DNA from: Neoceratodus forsteri
Taxonomy: Eukaryota; Chordata; Ceratodontiformes; Ceratodontidae
NCBI GenBank assembly: GCA_016271365.2
Contig: CM057456.1
Location: 887,402,001-887,466,000 of the forward strand
Direction of reading: 5' to 3'
DNA length: 64,000 nucleotides
In this document: positions 1-11,188 of the stretch, piece by piece
How the letters are laid out: each line of letters begins with the position of its first letter
How positions within the stretch are numbered: position 1 is the first letter of the stretch
Translations under genes and position numbers: made by a program
Notes under the pieces: generated by a model
What the model saw: only the letters and a program-made list of their open reading frames with translations
What the model was told of the DNA's origin: nothing
Databases searched by the model: none

Positions 1-44
1 TATTAACCCATTCAAAAATTGAAAAAAAAATCGTAAACTTTTTA
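1..44 (+). repeat. Tail of a dispersed repeat also present near 59.2 kb
   Basis: The first bases (tattaacccattcaaaa, then a stretch ending aaacttttta) match the motif at about 59208-59240 inside the tandem repeat on the right of the window, and related copies near 59860, 61005 and 61850. The match stops near position 44, where L1 coding sequence begins. I infer that the outer L1-like LINE inserted into, or recombined with, a copy of this repeat. The stretch is too short to type further. Confidence 0.5.
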
Positions 45-1085
45 GTGGTGAAACAGACAGTGTTTGATATATATGAAAATCCAGTTATATGGTGGGAGGA
101 TACCAAAAATTCTTCCAGTCACAATCTGATGCCTCTCTTTAAGAAAACAGCTGTACAAACTATTTTCACTAATAAGAAAAAAGGGGTGGATTTTGGACCA
201 CAAATAAAACAACTGAAATTAGAAATTAATGTGTTGCAATACATTAGGCAGCTTTATTATTTTTAGAGCAGAAACTTGGAACTCAAGGGAAGGCTAGTTA
301 AGTTAAGCCATTTGTAGAATGTAGGAACAGGGTTAATAAGAGAGTGTTTACAGCTTTACAGGATTCTGAAAGTCAGATACTGTGTGTACAAACAAGAGAA
401 AAATAAGGGACATTGCACATAAATTTATAACTTCCCTTTTTAGGTCTGTAGTACAAACAGAAGACTTTGTGGACTCCTTTTTAAGTAATAAAACATTGCC
501 CTCATTAACAAAATTGGAGCAAAATTTTACAAAGGGCATCACAGCAGGAGAAGTACAAGAAGCTACTAAAGCATTAAATACAGGTGTAACTCCAGGGGAG
601 GATGGACTTCTGGGTGAGGCTTACAAAATATTAGTATCCCAGTTACTAACAGAGTTTGTAGCAGACTTTATTGCTATATTAGGACAAAATATAAAGGATA
701 AGAGGACTGCAAAGGAATTGTAATTTTTCTACATAAAAAGGGTCAAAAGACAATATACAGAACTGGTGACCAATACATTTATCAAACACTGATTGGAAAA
801 TGTTGGTAAAAGTTTTAGGGAAAGATTGGCTGTAGTTGCATGTTCCCTTATTAGTTCAATTCAGTCATGCTATATTCCAGGAAGACAGATTAGTGATAGT
901 CTTCTAAGGTCTCATAATGATACAGGACCAGGAGATGGCCTTCCACAGTATAGGGGATGCATACTTGTCTGAGGTTCTACAGAAATATTGGATACCTGAT
1001 GCCTTCATGGGGTGGTTAGAAAAATTATATAAAGAAGATAACAATAGTCACAATGGTTTATGGGAAAAGAAGGGAAACAGTACAA
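45..1085 (+). pseudogene. L1-like ORF2 fragment: linker and RT fingers
   Basis: The open frame 45-266 has the linker pattern NPVIWWEDTK seen between endonuclease and RT in L1/Tx1 proteins. Frame 382-723 has the pre-RT motif (ITAGEVQEATKALNTG, then a PGEDGLLGEAYK box, related to the usual aPGpDGl..efYk). Beyond 723 the frame is broken, but residues such as YIPGRQISDSLL (from about 868) still match the RT dQ.GFipgRqi block. The fragment stops near 1085, where the L2-like insertion begins; the matching continuation (KGVQQGY) is at 5251. Multiple stops mean no product is expected. Confidence 0.65.
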
Positions 1086-1714
1086 GTCTGCCACTGATTG
1101 TACTGGTGGCTTACTCTTCTGCCACTGATTGGTCCAGCATTTCTCTCTCTGTTCTATGCTTTCCATGGCCTCTGCACCCATAGAACTGCATTGAAAAAGC
1201 CGTACTTTTGTTCCCGCCCCCCCGACCTATATTAAATAGTCCTAAACCCCTCCCTCTGGCTATGTTACCTCCCTGCTTCAACGCCGATTGGGCCTCTCTC
1301 AAGTACCTCCCACTACCTGGCCCTTGCTCTCTCTCAGCCTTGCCCTCCCCTTCTCTGTCTCTCTCTGTCTCTCCCTCTCTGCAGCACTACACAACTCTCT
1401 AACTCCTCCTATCCCCATCCTTCTAGCACCTTTCTCTGTTGACCATCTTGTCTCCTGTGCAGCCCTTCTGCTCCCCACCCTGCTCTGCCAGCCTTGGCTG
1501 CTGTAAGCTATGTCTCACCTCACCATAATTTTACTTATTCTCCTGTCATCTCTTCCCCTTTGCTATCTCCCTGGAGCTTGTTCCCTCCTTTCTATTAAGT
1601 TTCCAATTTGACTTTGTCCTACCACCCACATCGCTCTACATTTATACGCACTCCCCTTCACCCCAGACTACTGAATGGCAAATCCCAGATACCCATGACC
1701 GAGGGCCACAGAGT

Positions 1715-2458
1715 ATGTCATCTCCCATCCCTGTCTTGGTACATGTGACATCTCTGTGGGATCAGTGCCATCAGCTCTCTCCACCCACCTGTACAAAACA
1801 CTCCCGTAAATTCACCATCAGGGACTTGCGCTTGTGTACCCCGAAACTACTGCTCCTCCTGCTGCTTCTGTCTGGCAACATCCACTCTAACCCTGGCCCA
1901 ATAACTTATAGGTCAAACAACCAAGTTAAACACTCTGGGGCACTCTCCCTAGCTTCTCTCAATATCTGCAGCCTTCTCCCAAAGCTTGATGCCCTGCAAA
2001 TCTTCTCTTGCCACTACAAACTGGACGCCATTGCTGTAGTTGAAAGCTGGCTATCACTGAAAGTCCCTGACATGGCAATCGCCCTGTCTGGCTGCAATGT
2101 TTTCAGGCTAGATCAGAAGGCAAAAAGAGGAGGGGGATGTGCCCTCTACCTCAGACAGACTCTCACGGGCCAAGCCCTAAACACCCCTCTCTTGGACACA
2201 TCTGCTCAGATCCTTCCCATTTGTATCATCCTAGGAGCCCACGGAAAAGTCCTCACAGTTGCTCTGGTGTACATCCCACCAAAAGTGCAAGTAAAAGACC
2301 TCAATGCCATCCTGGACTTCACACATACACAACCCCCTGATTCTGAGCTAATCATGCTTGGCGACTTTAACATTAACTGGCTCACCCCTGATACTGGGAG
2401 CCTCAAAGATGCCCTCACCTCTGTAAACCTCACACAACTGGTAACCTCCCCAACCTGA
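1715..2458 (+). pseudogene. L2-like APE endonuclease domain with 2A-like leader
   Basis: The 247-residue frame begins with a basic leader, then eight consecutive leucines (residues 45-52) and SGNIHSNPGP (53-62; codons 1871-1900), followed by an exonuclease-endonuclease-phosphatase fold. The start SLASLNICSLL (about residue 78) corresponds to the family's LNiRSl. ..VVESWLS is the catalytic Glu block, GGGCALYLR the middle block and MLGDFNINWL the Asp/Asn block. The frame ends at TGA 2456-2458, before the conserved SDH block. In L2/CR1-type LINEs this enzyme nicks target DNA for target-primed reverse transcription. The run of leucines plus NPGP resembles the 2A-like ribosome-skipping leaders described in some APE-type LINEs, but the usual D and E are N and H here. 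Confidence 0.75.
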
Positions 2459-4625
2459 AGCAACTACAGAATAGGAACTAGCTCCCTCCTGGACTGGGTC
2501 CTAACCAGCCACCCCCACCTGGATCACCAATATCTCCGTCCTCCCTGACTCTCCTGGCAACCATTTTCTGTCACCTGTGAGTGGTCTAATAAATTCTGCA
2601 AACCCCCACCATCAGTCACCACCAGCAGAATCCTTCCCTGAGGGAAGCTGAAACTCCTCAAATCCCTCCTCAGGCAACAAGATTGGTCTCCTATTTTCAA
2701 TGCTTCAGATGTTACCTCAGCCCTGAATTTCTTCATCTCCACCTTCAATGTAGCCTGCGAATCATACACCCCTTTAAAAAAGTGTAAAGTCAAAGCCCTC
2801 TTCAATCCTTGGCTCATCACCAACCTAATTGCACAACTAAAAACAAGGGACCACCTCTGACTTCCGGCTCAGGCTTCCGGCACACAAACCAACATCCAGA
2901 ACTACAAACATGCCCGAAATGCCTGTACACGCGCAATCTGGCTTCACAAAAGCACATACTACAAGGAAGCACTCACCAACACATGGGGTAATGGGAAAGC
3001 ATTCTGGAATAATATTAAAGAAGTAACCAGAAAACAACCAAAAACCTCCCCAACTATGCTAGTCACGGATGGGACTATTACCCTCAACCCTGCTACTATT
3101 GCCAATACTTTCAACACTGCTTTCATAGACCTTAGTAATGTTCTCTCCCCCGACTTCTTCAATGAAGCTCGCTCCCCTGCTCAACCTACTATCACCACAC
3201 CCTCCCCTACATATCCTCCTTTCTACTTCAAAGCTGTCAAGATGCACGAAGCTCGGAAATACACTGCTAATGCAATCTCTAAAACAAGACAAAGTGGGGA
3301 CACTCTTGACCTAAAACTGCTATCCCTCACCCTTGATGAGATGATTAGCCCGCTAACTAAGATCTTCATCCTCTCCCTCAGCCAGTTCCCAGGCAGATGG
3401 AAATCTGCCACCATTACCCTGGTCCATAAAACGGGAGATCGGACCAACCCTGGAAACTACTGACCAATCTCCATACTGCCTCCACTATCCAAGGCCATCA
3501 AACACATAGTTGCTGACCAGCTCCCAGATTACCTGGACAAACACAATATCCTATGCTCACTGCAACATGGTTTCAGGAAAGGACACAGCACTACATCAGC
3601 CCTCTTGGAATTCACCAGAGCCATCCACAGCTCTCTGGATAATGGGCACCTAGCCGGTCAGTCTTTATAGACCTAACTAAGGCTTTTGACACCGTTCACC
3701 ACTGTCTGCTTCTGGAACAGCTCTTAAATGCAGGGCTCTCCCCAGACTCCTCAGCTTGGTTTAAAAGTTACCTGCAGAACAGATCGCTAAGAGTGAAAAC
3801 TGCAGGTGTCCTCTCCGGTGCACGACCAGTCCACTCTGGAGTTCCTCAGGGTTCCATACTGGGTCCCCTTCTATTCAGTCAATTTCTAAATAACCTCCCC
3901 TAATTGTGCCTGGAACAACTCATCCTCTATGCTGATGATGCCGTAATCTATGCCACCCAAAAGGACCCACTATCCCTACAGAACAAACTCCAGCTTGGTT
4001 TCACCTCCATAGAGAAATGGTTCAGTGAATACAGACTCATCCTTAACTATAAAAAAAACTAAATCTATGCTCTTCAGTAACTCTCACAACAAGAGCAGGC
4101 AGCATCCACTGACCATTACAAACCACCTTGGCGTGGTCATTGAAGAGGTACACTGATTTAAATATCTTGGGATCTCTCTTGACAATAACCTGTCCTATGG
4201 AGCCCACATTGACAGTGTAGCCAAGGAGGGTTAACATGCGACTTGGTCTCATCTACATATATAGGGCGCACCTTATCCCTGTAGCCCTAAGGATCACTGT
4301 CCAAAGTTCGGTAGTCTCCGTTATTGATGATGGCCTCATTATATATGGCTCTGCCACTTCAACAGCCCTCAGATGCATTTCAACCATCCTAAACAAAACC
4401 TGTCATCTTATAACTGGTGCCCATCGTCTTACCCATACCTGCGACCTCTACACCCAAACTGGCTGGCTGCAACTATCAAACCATGTAAAATACCAAACCT
4501 GCATTATGGTAAAGAAGATAACCTTGGGACTTGCTCCTCCTGGTGTCCAAGCCTTCCTCAGCCCAAGTAGAAATCCCCATACCAGGAGATCTGATTCTCA
4601 ACTCCTGCTGATTTCTCGCTGCTGA
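2459..4625 (+). pseudogene. L2-like reverse transcriptase remnants
   Basis: Frame 3056-3463 covers the region before the RT and its first blocks (WKSATITLVHKTGDRTNPGNY) and ends at TGA 3461-3463, where the family has Arg of the YRPIS box. The next block (QHGFRKGHSTTSALLEFT, about 3561-3614) is followed by a frameshift near 3655. The catalytic box LYADDAVIYA is readable at 3925-3954 with YADD at 3928-3939. Frame 4236-4625 carries the C-terminal block with ITGAHRLTHTCDLYTQTGW. At least three stops or frameshifts separate these pieces. The RT would have copied the element RNA at the nicked target. Confidence 0.75.
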
Positions 4626-5250
4626 ATATCAATGGGTCAATGTTCATTTGCCTACAGGGCACCAAGTTGGTTAAATCTCAACAGTGAAATCCCCTCCATT
4701 CCCAAGCTTAGCCCTTTCAAATCTAGGCTCTGCCTCTCTCTCTCTCTCACTCTGCCTCCAGTACCTGCGACTGACTCATCTAGCCAGCCACCCTAGCTAC
4801 CCTCCCAGTGCTGCCTCAACCCTCCATCTAGCACTTTACCCCCTTTTCCTTTGGTCTTTCTCCTCCCCCTTCCCTTTCCTCCCCCATCCCTCCCCTCCTC
4901 AACCCTTCCTCCTAACCCCAGCTTCCTGCACTTCTCTATGTTATGTGACAATGCCTCTGGCAGCTCATATCCCTCCCTGTGTCTTACCCATGTCTTGTAA
5001 TGCTGTTGCACACCCTCATTTGCCCTTGACCTGTTTTCGACAAAAATGTATGCACTTTCATCGGGTAACTGATTGCAAATTTGTTTAACCTGTTTATCCT
5101 GCCTTTAATTTCTGTACATTGTTGTATTACCATGCATTGTTGTAGTTTGTCATACTGTCCTCAAACTGATGTGGAACCTTTGTAAAAGAGCCTTGGCTCA
5201 AAGGTACGTGTAATCCTAGACTTAAATAAATAAAATTAAAAAATAAAATA

Positions 5251-6219
5251 AAAAGGGGTACAACAGGGTTATCTGTTATTACCACTTTTATATATTTGGT
5301 TTAGATCCAGTTTTGCAAAAAAAAATGAACACACAAGGGCACTTGGAATATTATATACAGTGATTGGTTTGTTTCCTCAGAAATGGATTGCTGATGCAGA
5401 TGATTTATGTCTCTAGGTTCCTGATGCAGTTTCTGGGAAAAGAGCTATTAGCTGTTTGCAGAAATTTGGTGAGATTTCAGGTTCAAACATAAATATCAGT
5501 AAATGTAAGGCTTTGCTGGTAGGTTTGGAAAGAGGAGTAGAAAGATATGTGATTGGTATTCTTATAGAGAAGGGCCCTTTATCGGTATAAGGCATTACAT
5601 TTGGTACCAGGAACATGGCAAAAAAGAACTGACTGGACAAATTGAATATTGCGGAATCTAGAGTGGAAAGGTGGACAAATTGGCCCATGTCTAAACAAAA
5701 GAGGGTTTTTAGCACAACTCTTTTATACTTGCTATATTTTTGTACCTGAGGGTAGTGTTTCTGATACCTGTAAAATTAGAGGCAAGAATTTACAGTGTAT
5801 TCTTCAGATTAATATGGGGCAGTAGACTGATCCCAGTCATGAGGAGCAAAACTAACTATTTGATAAAATAGGGGGGCTTATAATGGTTAATCCTATAATT
5901 TTCTCTTTCTATAATTTTATATTTTGGAACCTATGGCCTTCACATTTACAGGATCAAAAGAATTAGATGTCATAATTTCAACACAGATGTAATTTCTTTA
6001 TTAAGAAATGGTAATAATTCTATAAACAGAGGAGTTCCTGATCATGTGCTGGGATATATGTTCGATTGTTTTAAAACAAAATCAAACAACATAACCTACA
6101 GAGTTCCAAGATACAGACTGAGTCAAAAAAGAATAAAGTCACACTTCCTTTTTGTAGAGACAACATTATTTGACTGTAGTCCCAGAATTTCAGCTTGCTG
6201 GTTAACTGAACAGCTGCAG
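5251..6219 (+). pseudogene. L1-like ORF2 fragment: RT palm and downstream
   Basis: Coding resumes after the L2 tail with KGVQQGYLLLPLLYIF (from 5253), the counterpart of the RT box RGtRQGCPLSPLLF. The catalytic region is readable as ADADDLCL at about 5395-5418, so the usual YADD Tyr-Ala has drifted, and it is followed by a TAG. Further L1-type segments continue through broken frames (for instance around 5440-5700 and 5930-6210). The block ends at 6219, where Ngaro A1 begins; the continuation is at 29727. Confidence 0.6.
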
Positions 6220-6822
6220 AAAGGGGGTTGCCATTCCAGGATGACCCAGGTTGTCAGGGGCATTCCTGATTGGAATCGGGGGTGGGGGTTGGTAAGGGAG
6301 GGGAGAGAGAGAGAGAGAGAGAGAGGGAGTGAGCAAGAATAAGCAAGGGAAAGGAGGGGCTGAGGTGTCAGTCAGCAGAATGGGTGCAGAGGATTGGTAG
6401 GGGAGAAATAAGGGAGTGGCCACTAAGGCAAAAAAGCAGGGGGCAGGGGATTCATGATAGGTCATCGACAAAATATTTGTTGAATGATCCGACAGCAAAA
6501 CTGACAGGTCAACTGCATTATGCAGTTGGCTGCCAATTTGCAGAAGCAACAAGTGTTTTTTTTGGGTTGCTTTGCCCCACCGAACCCACCATGTGGGGGG
6601 CTGCGCCCTGCACTCTCCCACTTGGGATTCTCAACTCCGAGTCGGAGCTGAGTTGGGGAGGTGCAGGAACCCCTACAGACAGTGCTGGGTGCCAGTGGGT
6701 TCCCTACAGAGACATGGCACTGTTGTCGCTGTAGGGGACTCTGCTGTCGACATGTTGTCATCGAGGATGCATACTGGGGCGGGCAGGGCTCTGACACTTT
6801 TTGCTGGACTTTTGAGATTTAC
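6220..6822 (+). repeat. Ngaro terminal repeat A1 (interrupted)
   Basis: 6228-6448 matches A2 (about 28840-29070): both have ccattccagg.tgaccca, a GA microsatellite, the text ggaaaggaggggctgaggtg, gattggtagg and aagcagggggcagg. After a 332-bp insertion the match resumes with ttttgctggact near 6799 and fades by about 6822. Beyond that A1 no longer resembles A2, so its right part was lost or replaced. The (GA)n run is at about 6303-6326. Confidence 0.75.
6449..6780. mobile_element. 332-bp insertion in A1 with 8-bp target duplication
   Basis: The block is flanked by gggcaggg at 6441-6448 and 6781-6788, and A2 has no such insert at the same place. The ends carry weak inverted similarity (tcatcgaca near 6471 and tgttgtcatcga near 6743). 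An internal palindrome sits around aactgcattatgcagttg (6511-6528). It is a small non-autonomous DNA element by structure; the 8-bp duplication suggests a hAT-type mechanism. No coding capacity is evident. Confidence 0.5.
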
Positions 6823-8366
6823 TCTCTAGGACAGCACATTGATTGACATAAGGTTGACTTAAGGTATAAGGTAAGGTAGCATAGGTGGGGGAGCTTGGAG
6901 AAAGTGGGGGAGAGGTGGAGGTTTTCTTCTCTGCCAGATGGGGGGTGGGGGGTTGGTTTAGGAATGCATAATAGCGGGTAGTAGGAGTGGAAGCACCTGC
7001 TGAGCAGAGAGAGCTAGAGTTAGGTTATGGCATTACTTACTAATGGCAGATTGCAGCAAGGACTCAGAGGAGTGTACATGTGCCCTGAAAAGGGTCCTGG
7101 GGTCATTACTGCAGTGGAAGGCTTAAGCGGGATAGAAACATTGCATGACTGCAGCATGGCATATGGCTTTGGATGGTGCAGCTGCGTGGTGACACTGGGA
7201 GCCATGGGGGACTTCATGAACACACCCCACAGAACTAGATCCCCAGTTGTGCAGGGAAGAAGGGACAACAAGAGGTGGAGTGCCTATTGGGGAAGTCTTT
7301 GGAGAGGGCCCCTCGGTGGTAAAGTGTACCACTGGCCCCTGGAGGTCCATTGTGGTTTTCAAGGAAGTGCTTGCTATGTTTGTGTGCTTGCCTATTCCAC
7401 TGGTCATTGAATTTTAATTTAAAAAATAAGTTTTGCCTGCGTTTTGCTCAGACGGGGCCCCCACCCTGGCAGGTGCATCCACGGTGCAATCACTTCCAGG
7501 GTTCCCGGCCGGCTGGGTGACCCTCATTCCCGGCACTCTCTGGCAAGTGTTGCAGAGGACGGCAGTGAGAAAACAACTAGTATGGGTTTGGTCCAGCTTC
7601 CAACCACAGGAGGACCAGCCTGTGGCTCTGGGGGAAAGGCATGTGGTGTGCAAAGGAGGATGGCCCTGTATGTTTTGGGCATTGGTGTTGCAGGGTGGAG
7701 GGCTCCTAGAAGGAGCTTCCATGTAGCATTGTCAGGCTGTGAGGGTAGGGGTCTGGCTGTGGAGGCAAATGCTGTTTTCCCGGGGGTGGGAGAACAGAGG
7801 GATTGAATGCGTCGCTCAGAAGAACATTGTAGGGGGGCTATTTTTGGGGACCAGCCGGTCGCACAGACCTGTGTTTGTGGTTTGCGGGGGAGTTGTGGGG
7901 ATCCTAATGGGAGGCAGCTCCACTCAAGGGAACAGGAGAAGTGCTTTGCCATGAGGCCACTGCCATTTCATGAGGGGCCAATGGCGTTATTGTAGGTGCA
8001 CTGATGATGTTTCAGGCATAGAAGGCAGCAAGGCTCTCAGGGAGCCTCGCCGGCTCCTGCAGACAACAGGTAGGAGTGAGGGTTACAGGACCGGATCCAG
8101 TATGACTGTTACAGGATCTTGGTAATGACTTAGCAAGATAGGGGCAGGACGCAGCCCGGCCAGGGCCAACAGGGGGAGAGATGAGGAAGTCCCGGCTGCA
8201 CAAGACAACTGACATTTCACACTGGGTTTTTGAGTGGCTCTACTGCAGAGAGATCGTGCGATGTATAGCCGAGGAGACAGCAACCTCCTAGGATCAAGCA
8301 CATACATTAAGAAGATAAAGCTGGGGGAATGATAGCACACGGTATAAATATATATTTTTAGAATGT
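6823..8366. other. Ngaro leader region without recognisable genes
   Basis: GC-rich sequence between A1 and the gag-like frame. Several open frames of 80-160 codons occur on both strands, but their composition and lack of motifs suggest chance openings. The stretch 7030-8100 could be a further insertion, because Ngaro leaders are normally shorter than this. I found no clear boundary, terminal repeat or target duplication. Confidence 0.4.
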
Positions 8367-8535
8367 ATGGTAGGGTGATGGCTAAGCAATGGACTATGAG
8401 GCCAGAGACCTGGGTTTGAATCCCACAGCCCTTGACAAGGAATACAGCACACAGTACAATATATCTCAGATGGCATGGTAGGGTAGGGTCTAAAAGCGAT
8501 GGGCTACGATTCCAGAGACCTGGGTTGCAATCCCA
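8367..8535 (+). repeat. Two tandem tRNA-derived SINE heads
   Basis: At 8369-8431 there is a tRNA-like unit with an A box (tggctaagcaatgg, 8379-8392) and a B box (ggtttgaatcc, 8413-8423), spaced 34 nt apart as in RNA polymerase III internal promoters. A second, more degenerate copy starts about 108 bp later (atggtagggtagggtct near 8475; B box ggttgcaatcc at 8523-8533). Both share the flanking text gagacctggg and tcccacagcccttga. This points to a tRNA-derived SINE, possibly dimeric. It is not a functional tRNA: no acceptor stem is visible. Confidence 0.5.
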
Positions 8536-8782
8536 CAGCCCTTGATAATGATCAAAGTTAGGAAGATGCAAGACTATGTGAGGGTACTGTACTGGTTAGG
8601 TTCCTAGCGAAATACAGGTAGCATCCTATATTTTAAGGGGAACAGGAATTACAGCTACCGAGTATGACAAGCTGTCACCAGTATTAGCTTACTTCAGCTA
8701 ATTTAAGGGGACAGCAGCAGGAATTAAGTGGGATAGGAATTTTCCATTGGTAGTAAGGGTTGGGACTGGATAATTCACAGCC

Positions 8783-9990
8783 ATGGTAGCCAGGAAGTCC
8801 AGTACAAGTAGCACAACACCAAGTGACGAGGACCAGGCATCTCCTTGCACCTGCTGCAGGGTGGGGGAGGGTAGTGTGGGGTTTAAAAAAGGAGAAATAA
8901 TCTGTTGTTCCTGTTGCACAATGACAGATGGCACTGAAGAAGAATGCAGTGAAGAAGGAAATAGGCACGGAAAAGCTGACCAAGCAGGCAGCGACATTGA
9001 TGGGACAGGTGCAGGCCATGCTGGAGAGGGCCTGCAAGGTGAAAGAAAAGGAACCCAGGGCAATGAAACAGAAGGAGCCAGAGGAACAATGAGAGAAGGG
9101 AAAAGCAGGGAAAAGGCCAAAGAAGGTGATGGGGAGAAGGTGCCAATGGAGAATGGTAAAGACAAGGTTAATCTGACACTAGATGGGAGTTTGAAGAAGT
9201 ATTTAGTAGAACTGATGGCAAAGAGAGGGGATAAGGGGCTCAAGGAGATGGAGGAAGCGCTAGCAGAGTTGAAAGAGAAAGGGTCCCAAGGTCAAGGGGC
9301 AGGATTACCAGGCAAAGAATGCATGGGGGGCAAGGGAGTGGGTTTCAAGGGATGACATTAGGGGATCATGTTCCACAGACTATAAAAGAAAAGATTTGGA
9401 AAAAGGACTATGTAGATATGTTCACATTAATGGACAAGGAGGCAGCGAAAAAATACGCAGAAAGGGAGTCTGTGGGGAGGTCGGAGATGGGTGTGGTGCT
9501 GGCTTTGGTGGGTAAGACCACAGAGGATAAAGGATTCAAGGGTAAGACTTTCTACAATTGAATGACAGGGTTTACAAATTACAGCACCATTTTGTTGCAG
9601 AAACAGCCAGAATTAGCTATCCCACTGCTAACCTATTCAGTCATGATTAGGGGCACGTACAAAGTGAAATGGGGCTATGAGTGGTTAATATATGATGAGC
9701 GTGCTGCCAGCGCATGGCTGAATGCTGGGGCATTCATTGGGACACCATGCATGCAGACCTGTGGGTTCGCACACCCACAGGAAATACCATGGGGTAGTTC
9801 AAAGGGACAAGACACTTTAGTGGGGACATGGGAAAGATGTCTTGGGGCTTCAACAGGGCCACGTGCAGTTGGGCAAACTGTACATTTCGGCACGTTGTTC
9901 AAAATGTTTCAGGCCACATCTAAATTCCAGGTGCAAAAGCATGTGGGACAGGATGGGGTTTCAGCAATATGGAGGGCAGCCATTTCATAG
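8783..9990 (+). pseudogene. Ngaro gag-like protein (ORF1)
   Basis: The start ATG at 8783 has a strong initiation context (acagccatgg). Residues 1-190 are hydrophilic and Lys/Glu/Gly-rich with a small Cys cluster. The reading then shifts by one frame around 9320-9355 into a segment with IKEKIWKKDYVDMFTLM (about 9382-9432), a block conserved in Ngaro/DIRS ORF1 proteins. A TGA at 9559-9561 interrupts it, followed by an open segment to 9990 with ELAIPLLTYSVMIRG and WGYEWLIYDERAA. A C/H cluster (CSWANCTFRH, then CSKCFRPHLNSRC in another frame, about 9865-9937) fits the zinc-binding end of the family protein. It would package element RNA. Two frameshifts and one stop make it a pseudogene. Confidence 0.65.
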
Positions 9991-10127
9991 TAGTGGGTGG
10001 GGAATGAGGGGAGGTACACAAGGAGGGAGGGAAGGGGATACAATGGGAGGGTGCAGGGCAGGGTACAGCAATTAGGAGGGATAATGGGGAGGGAAGGGGG
10101 CAGGGGTACTGGAGGGCGCACACCAAT

Positions 10128-10841
10128 TAGGATAGAGATTTTGTGGGATTGGACAGAGAGCTACCAGGACAACACAGCAAAAGGAAGCTCAGGGAAGGTT
10201 TCATGAAGTGTTTTAACCTACAGTTTATGGGACTGAGGGTTTCAATGCGGGTAAAGAATTTGGGGTCCATGAAGGGGAAAGAAGGACTGGTCTGGTAATG
10301 CAGAAAATTGGCAAGGAAATAGTAGCTGGGATGGAAGAGGGGCCCTTTGAGAAGCCACCATGGCCAGAGCTAAGGGTTTCTCCTTTGGGACTGGTACCCA
10401 AGGAGAAACCGGGAGAATATAGGTTGTTTCATCATATATCATATCCTGTGGGAAGCTCAGTGAATGATGGCATTTCAGAAGGAGACAGAGCACTATCTTA
10501 CACCATGATGGACCAGGCAATTGTCCTGATCAAGGCAGTGGATGGGGGTTGGTTAGCTAAAATGGACATCGAGTCCGCCTTTTGATTGTTACGGGTGAGA
10601 GAGAAGGATTGGGATTTGTTAGGGCTTCAGTTTAGAGGGAAATATTACTTTGACAAAGCCAAGCCAATGGGCTATTTGGTGCCATGCACAGCCTTTGAGA
10701 CTTTCAGCACTTGGCTGCAGTGGGTATTTGGGGAAAGATGGGGATATAAGAGGGTTTTACATTATCTGGATGATTTTTTATTGGTGGGTGAAGGGGAAGC
10801 TGGGACAGAGGAGATGTTGAGGCAGTGTCTAGTGTGTTCAG
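10128..10841 (+). pseudogene. Ngaro reverse transcriptase, N-terminal and catalytic part
   Basis: The start of the domain is readable around TPIRIEILWDW (10129). The RT fingers include LRVSPLGLVPKEKPGEYRLF (10370-10429) then YPVGSSVNDGIS, a signature of Ngaro/DIRS-type RTs. The first catalytic Asp is in AKMDIESAF (10557-10582), directly followed by TGA (10583-10585). Past the stop the frame continues with YYFDKAKPMGY and the catalytic box HYLDDFLL, with YLDDF at 10763-10777. The sequence breaks off at LRQCLVC (about 10837), where a CR1 is inserted, and resumes at 15774. One stop and the insertions inactivate it. Confidence 0.85.
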
Positions 10842-11188
10842 TGGTACATGGGGACCTAGTAGTGTAAAGCTGCACATATTACTGGGTTACCGGTATATGT
10901 CACAGAGGCCTTGATAGCGACAGTAAGTACTGTGGGTACGTGCTGCTAAAGATTAATGATCTAGAGTTACGTTAATACTAGTCATTTCATCACTGTGTGC
11001 AGATTTATTCATCCAACATGGTGATTTCTTCTTTCCCCTTGTGTAATCATGTAGCTATCACTACATCTACTGGGCTCACTGGGCTGCAATGTATATTGCC
11101 TTATGTTTGAAGTTCTGGCTGGCGAGTGTCCTATACAGCCCTTTTTGTGCAAAAAAAGCACTGAGATAAGGAATTACAGCTTGAAATT

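Larger units (their letters stand above)
1086..5250 (+). mobile_element. L2-like LINE inserted in the L1-like ORF2
   Basis: A nearly full-length CR1/L2-superclade element. It has a pyrimidine-rich 5' region with a CCAAT-type box (gattggtcc near 1127), an APE endonuclease frame (1715-2458), RT blocks up to about 4625, and a 3' end with an aataa-type simple tail at 5221-5250. L1 coding sequence lies on both sides. The RT signature around 3560-3760 (HGFRKGHSTT, then a KAFDTVHH-like box) and the C-terminal DLYTQTGW block (about 4441-4470) are typical of vertebrate L2-type elements. No clear target duplication was found; a 14-bp motif (tctgccactgattg) is repeated at 1086 and 1118 at the left edge. 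It is disabled by stops and frameshifts. Confidence 0.75.

Noticed and set aside
6202..6621. 139-codon minus-strand frame over A1
   Set aside because: It runs through the (GA)n microsatellite and across an insertion boundary, so it cannot be an ancestral gene.
7030..8100. Overlapping frames of 90-140 codons in the Ngaro leader as a possible gene
   Set aside because: Frames are open on both strands because of GC-rich composition. I see no domain, no start context and no match to Ngaro proteins.
8369..8431. Functional tRNA gene
   Set aside because: A and B boxes are present but no acceptor-stem pairing or terminator was seen, and there is a second degenerate copy next to it. It fits a SINE head.
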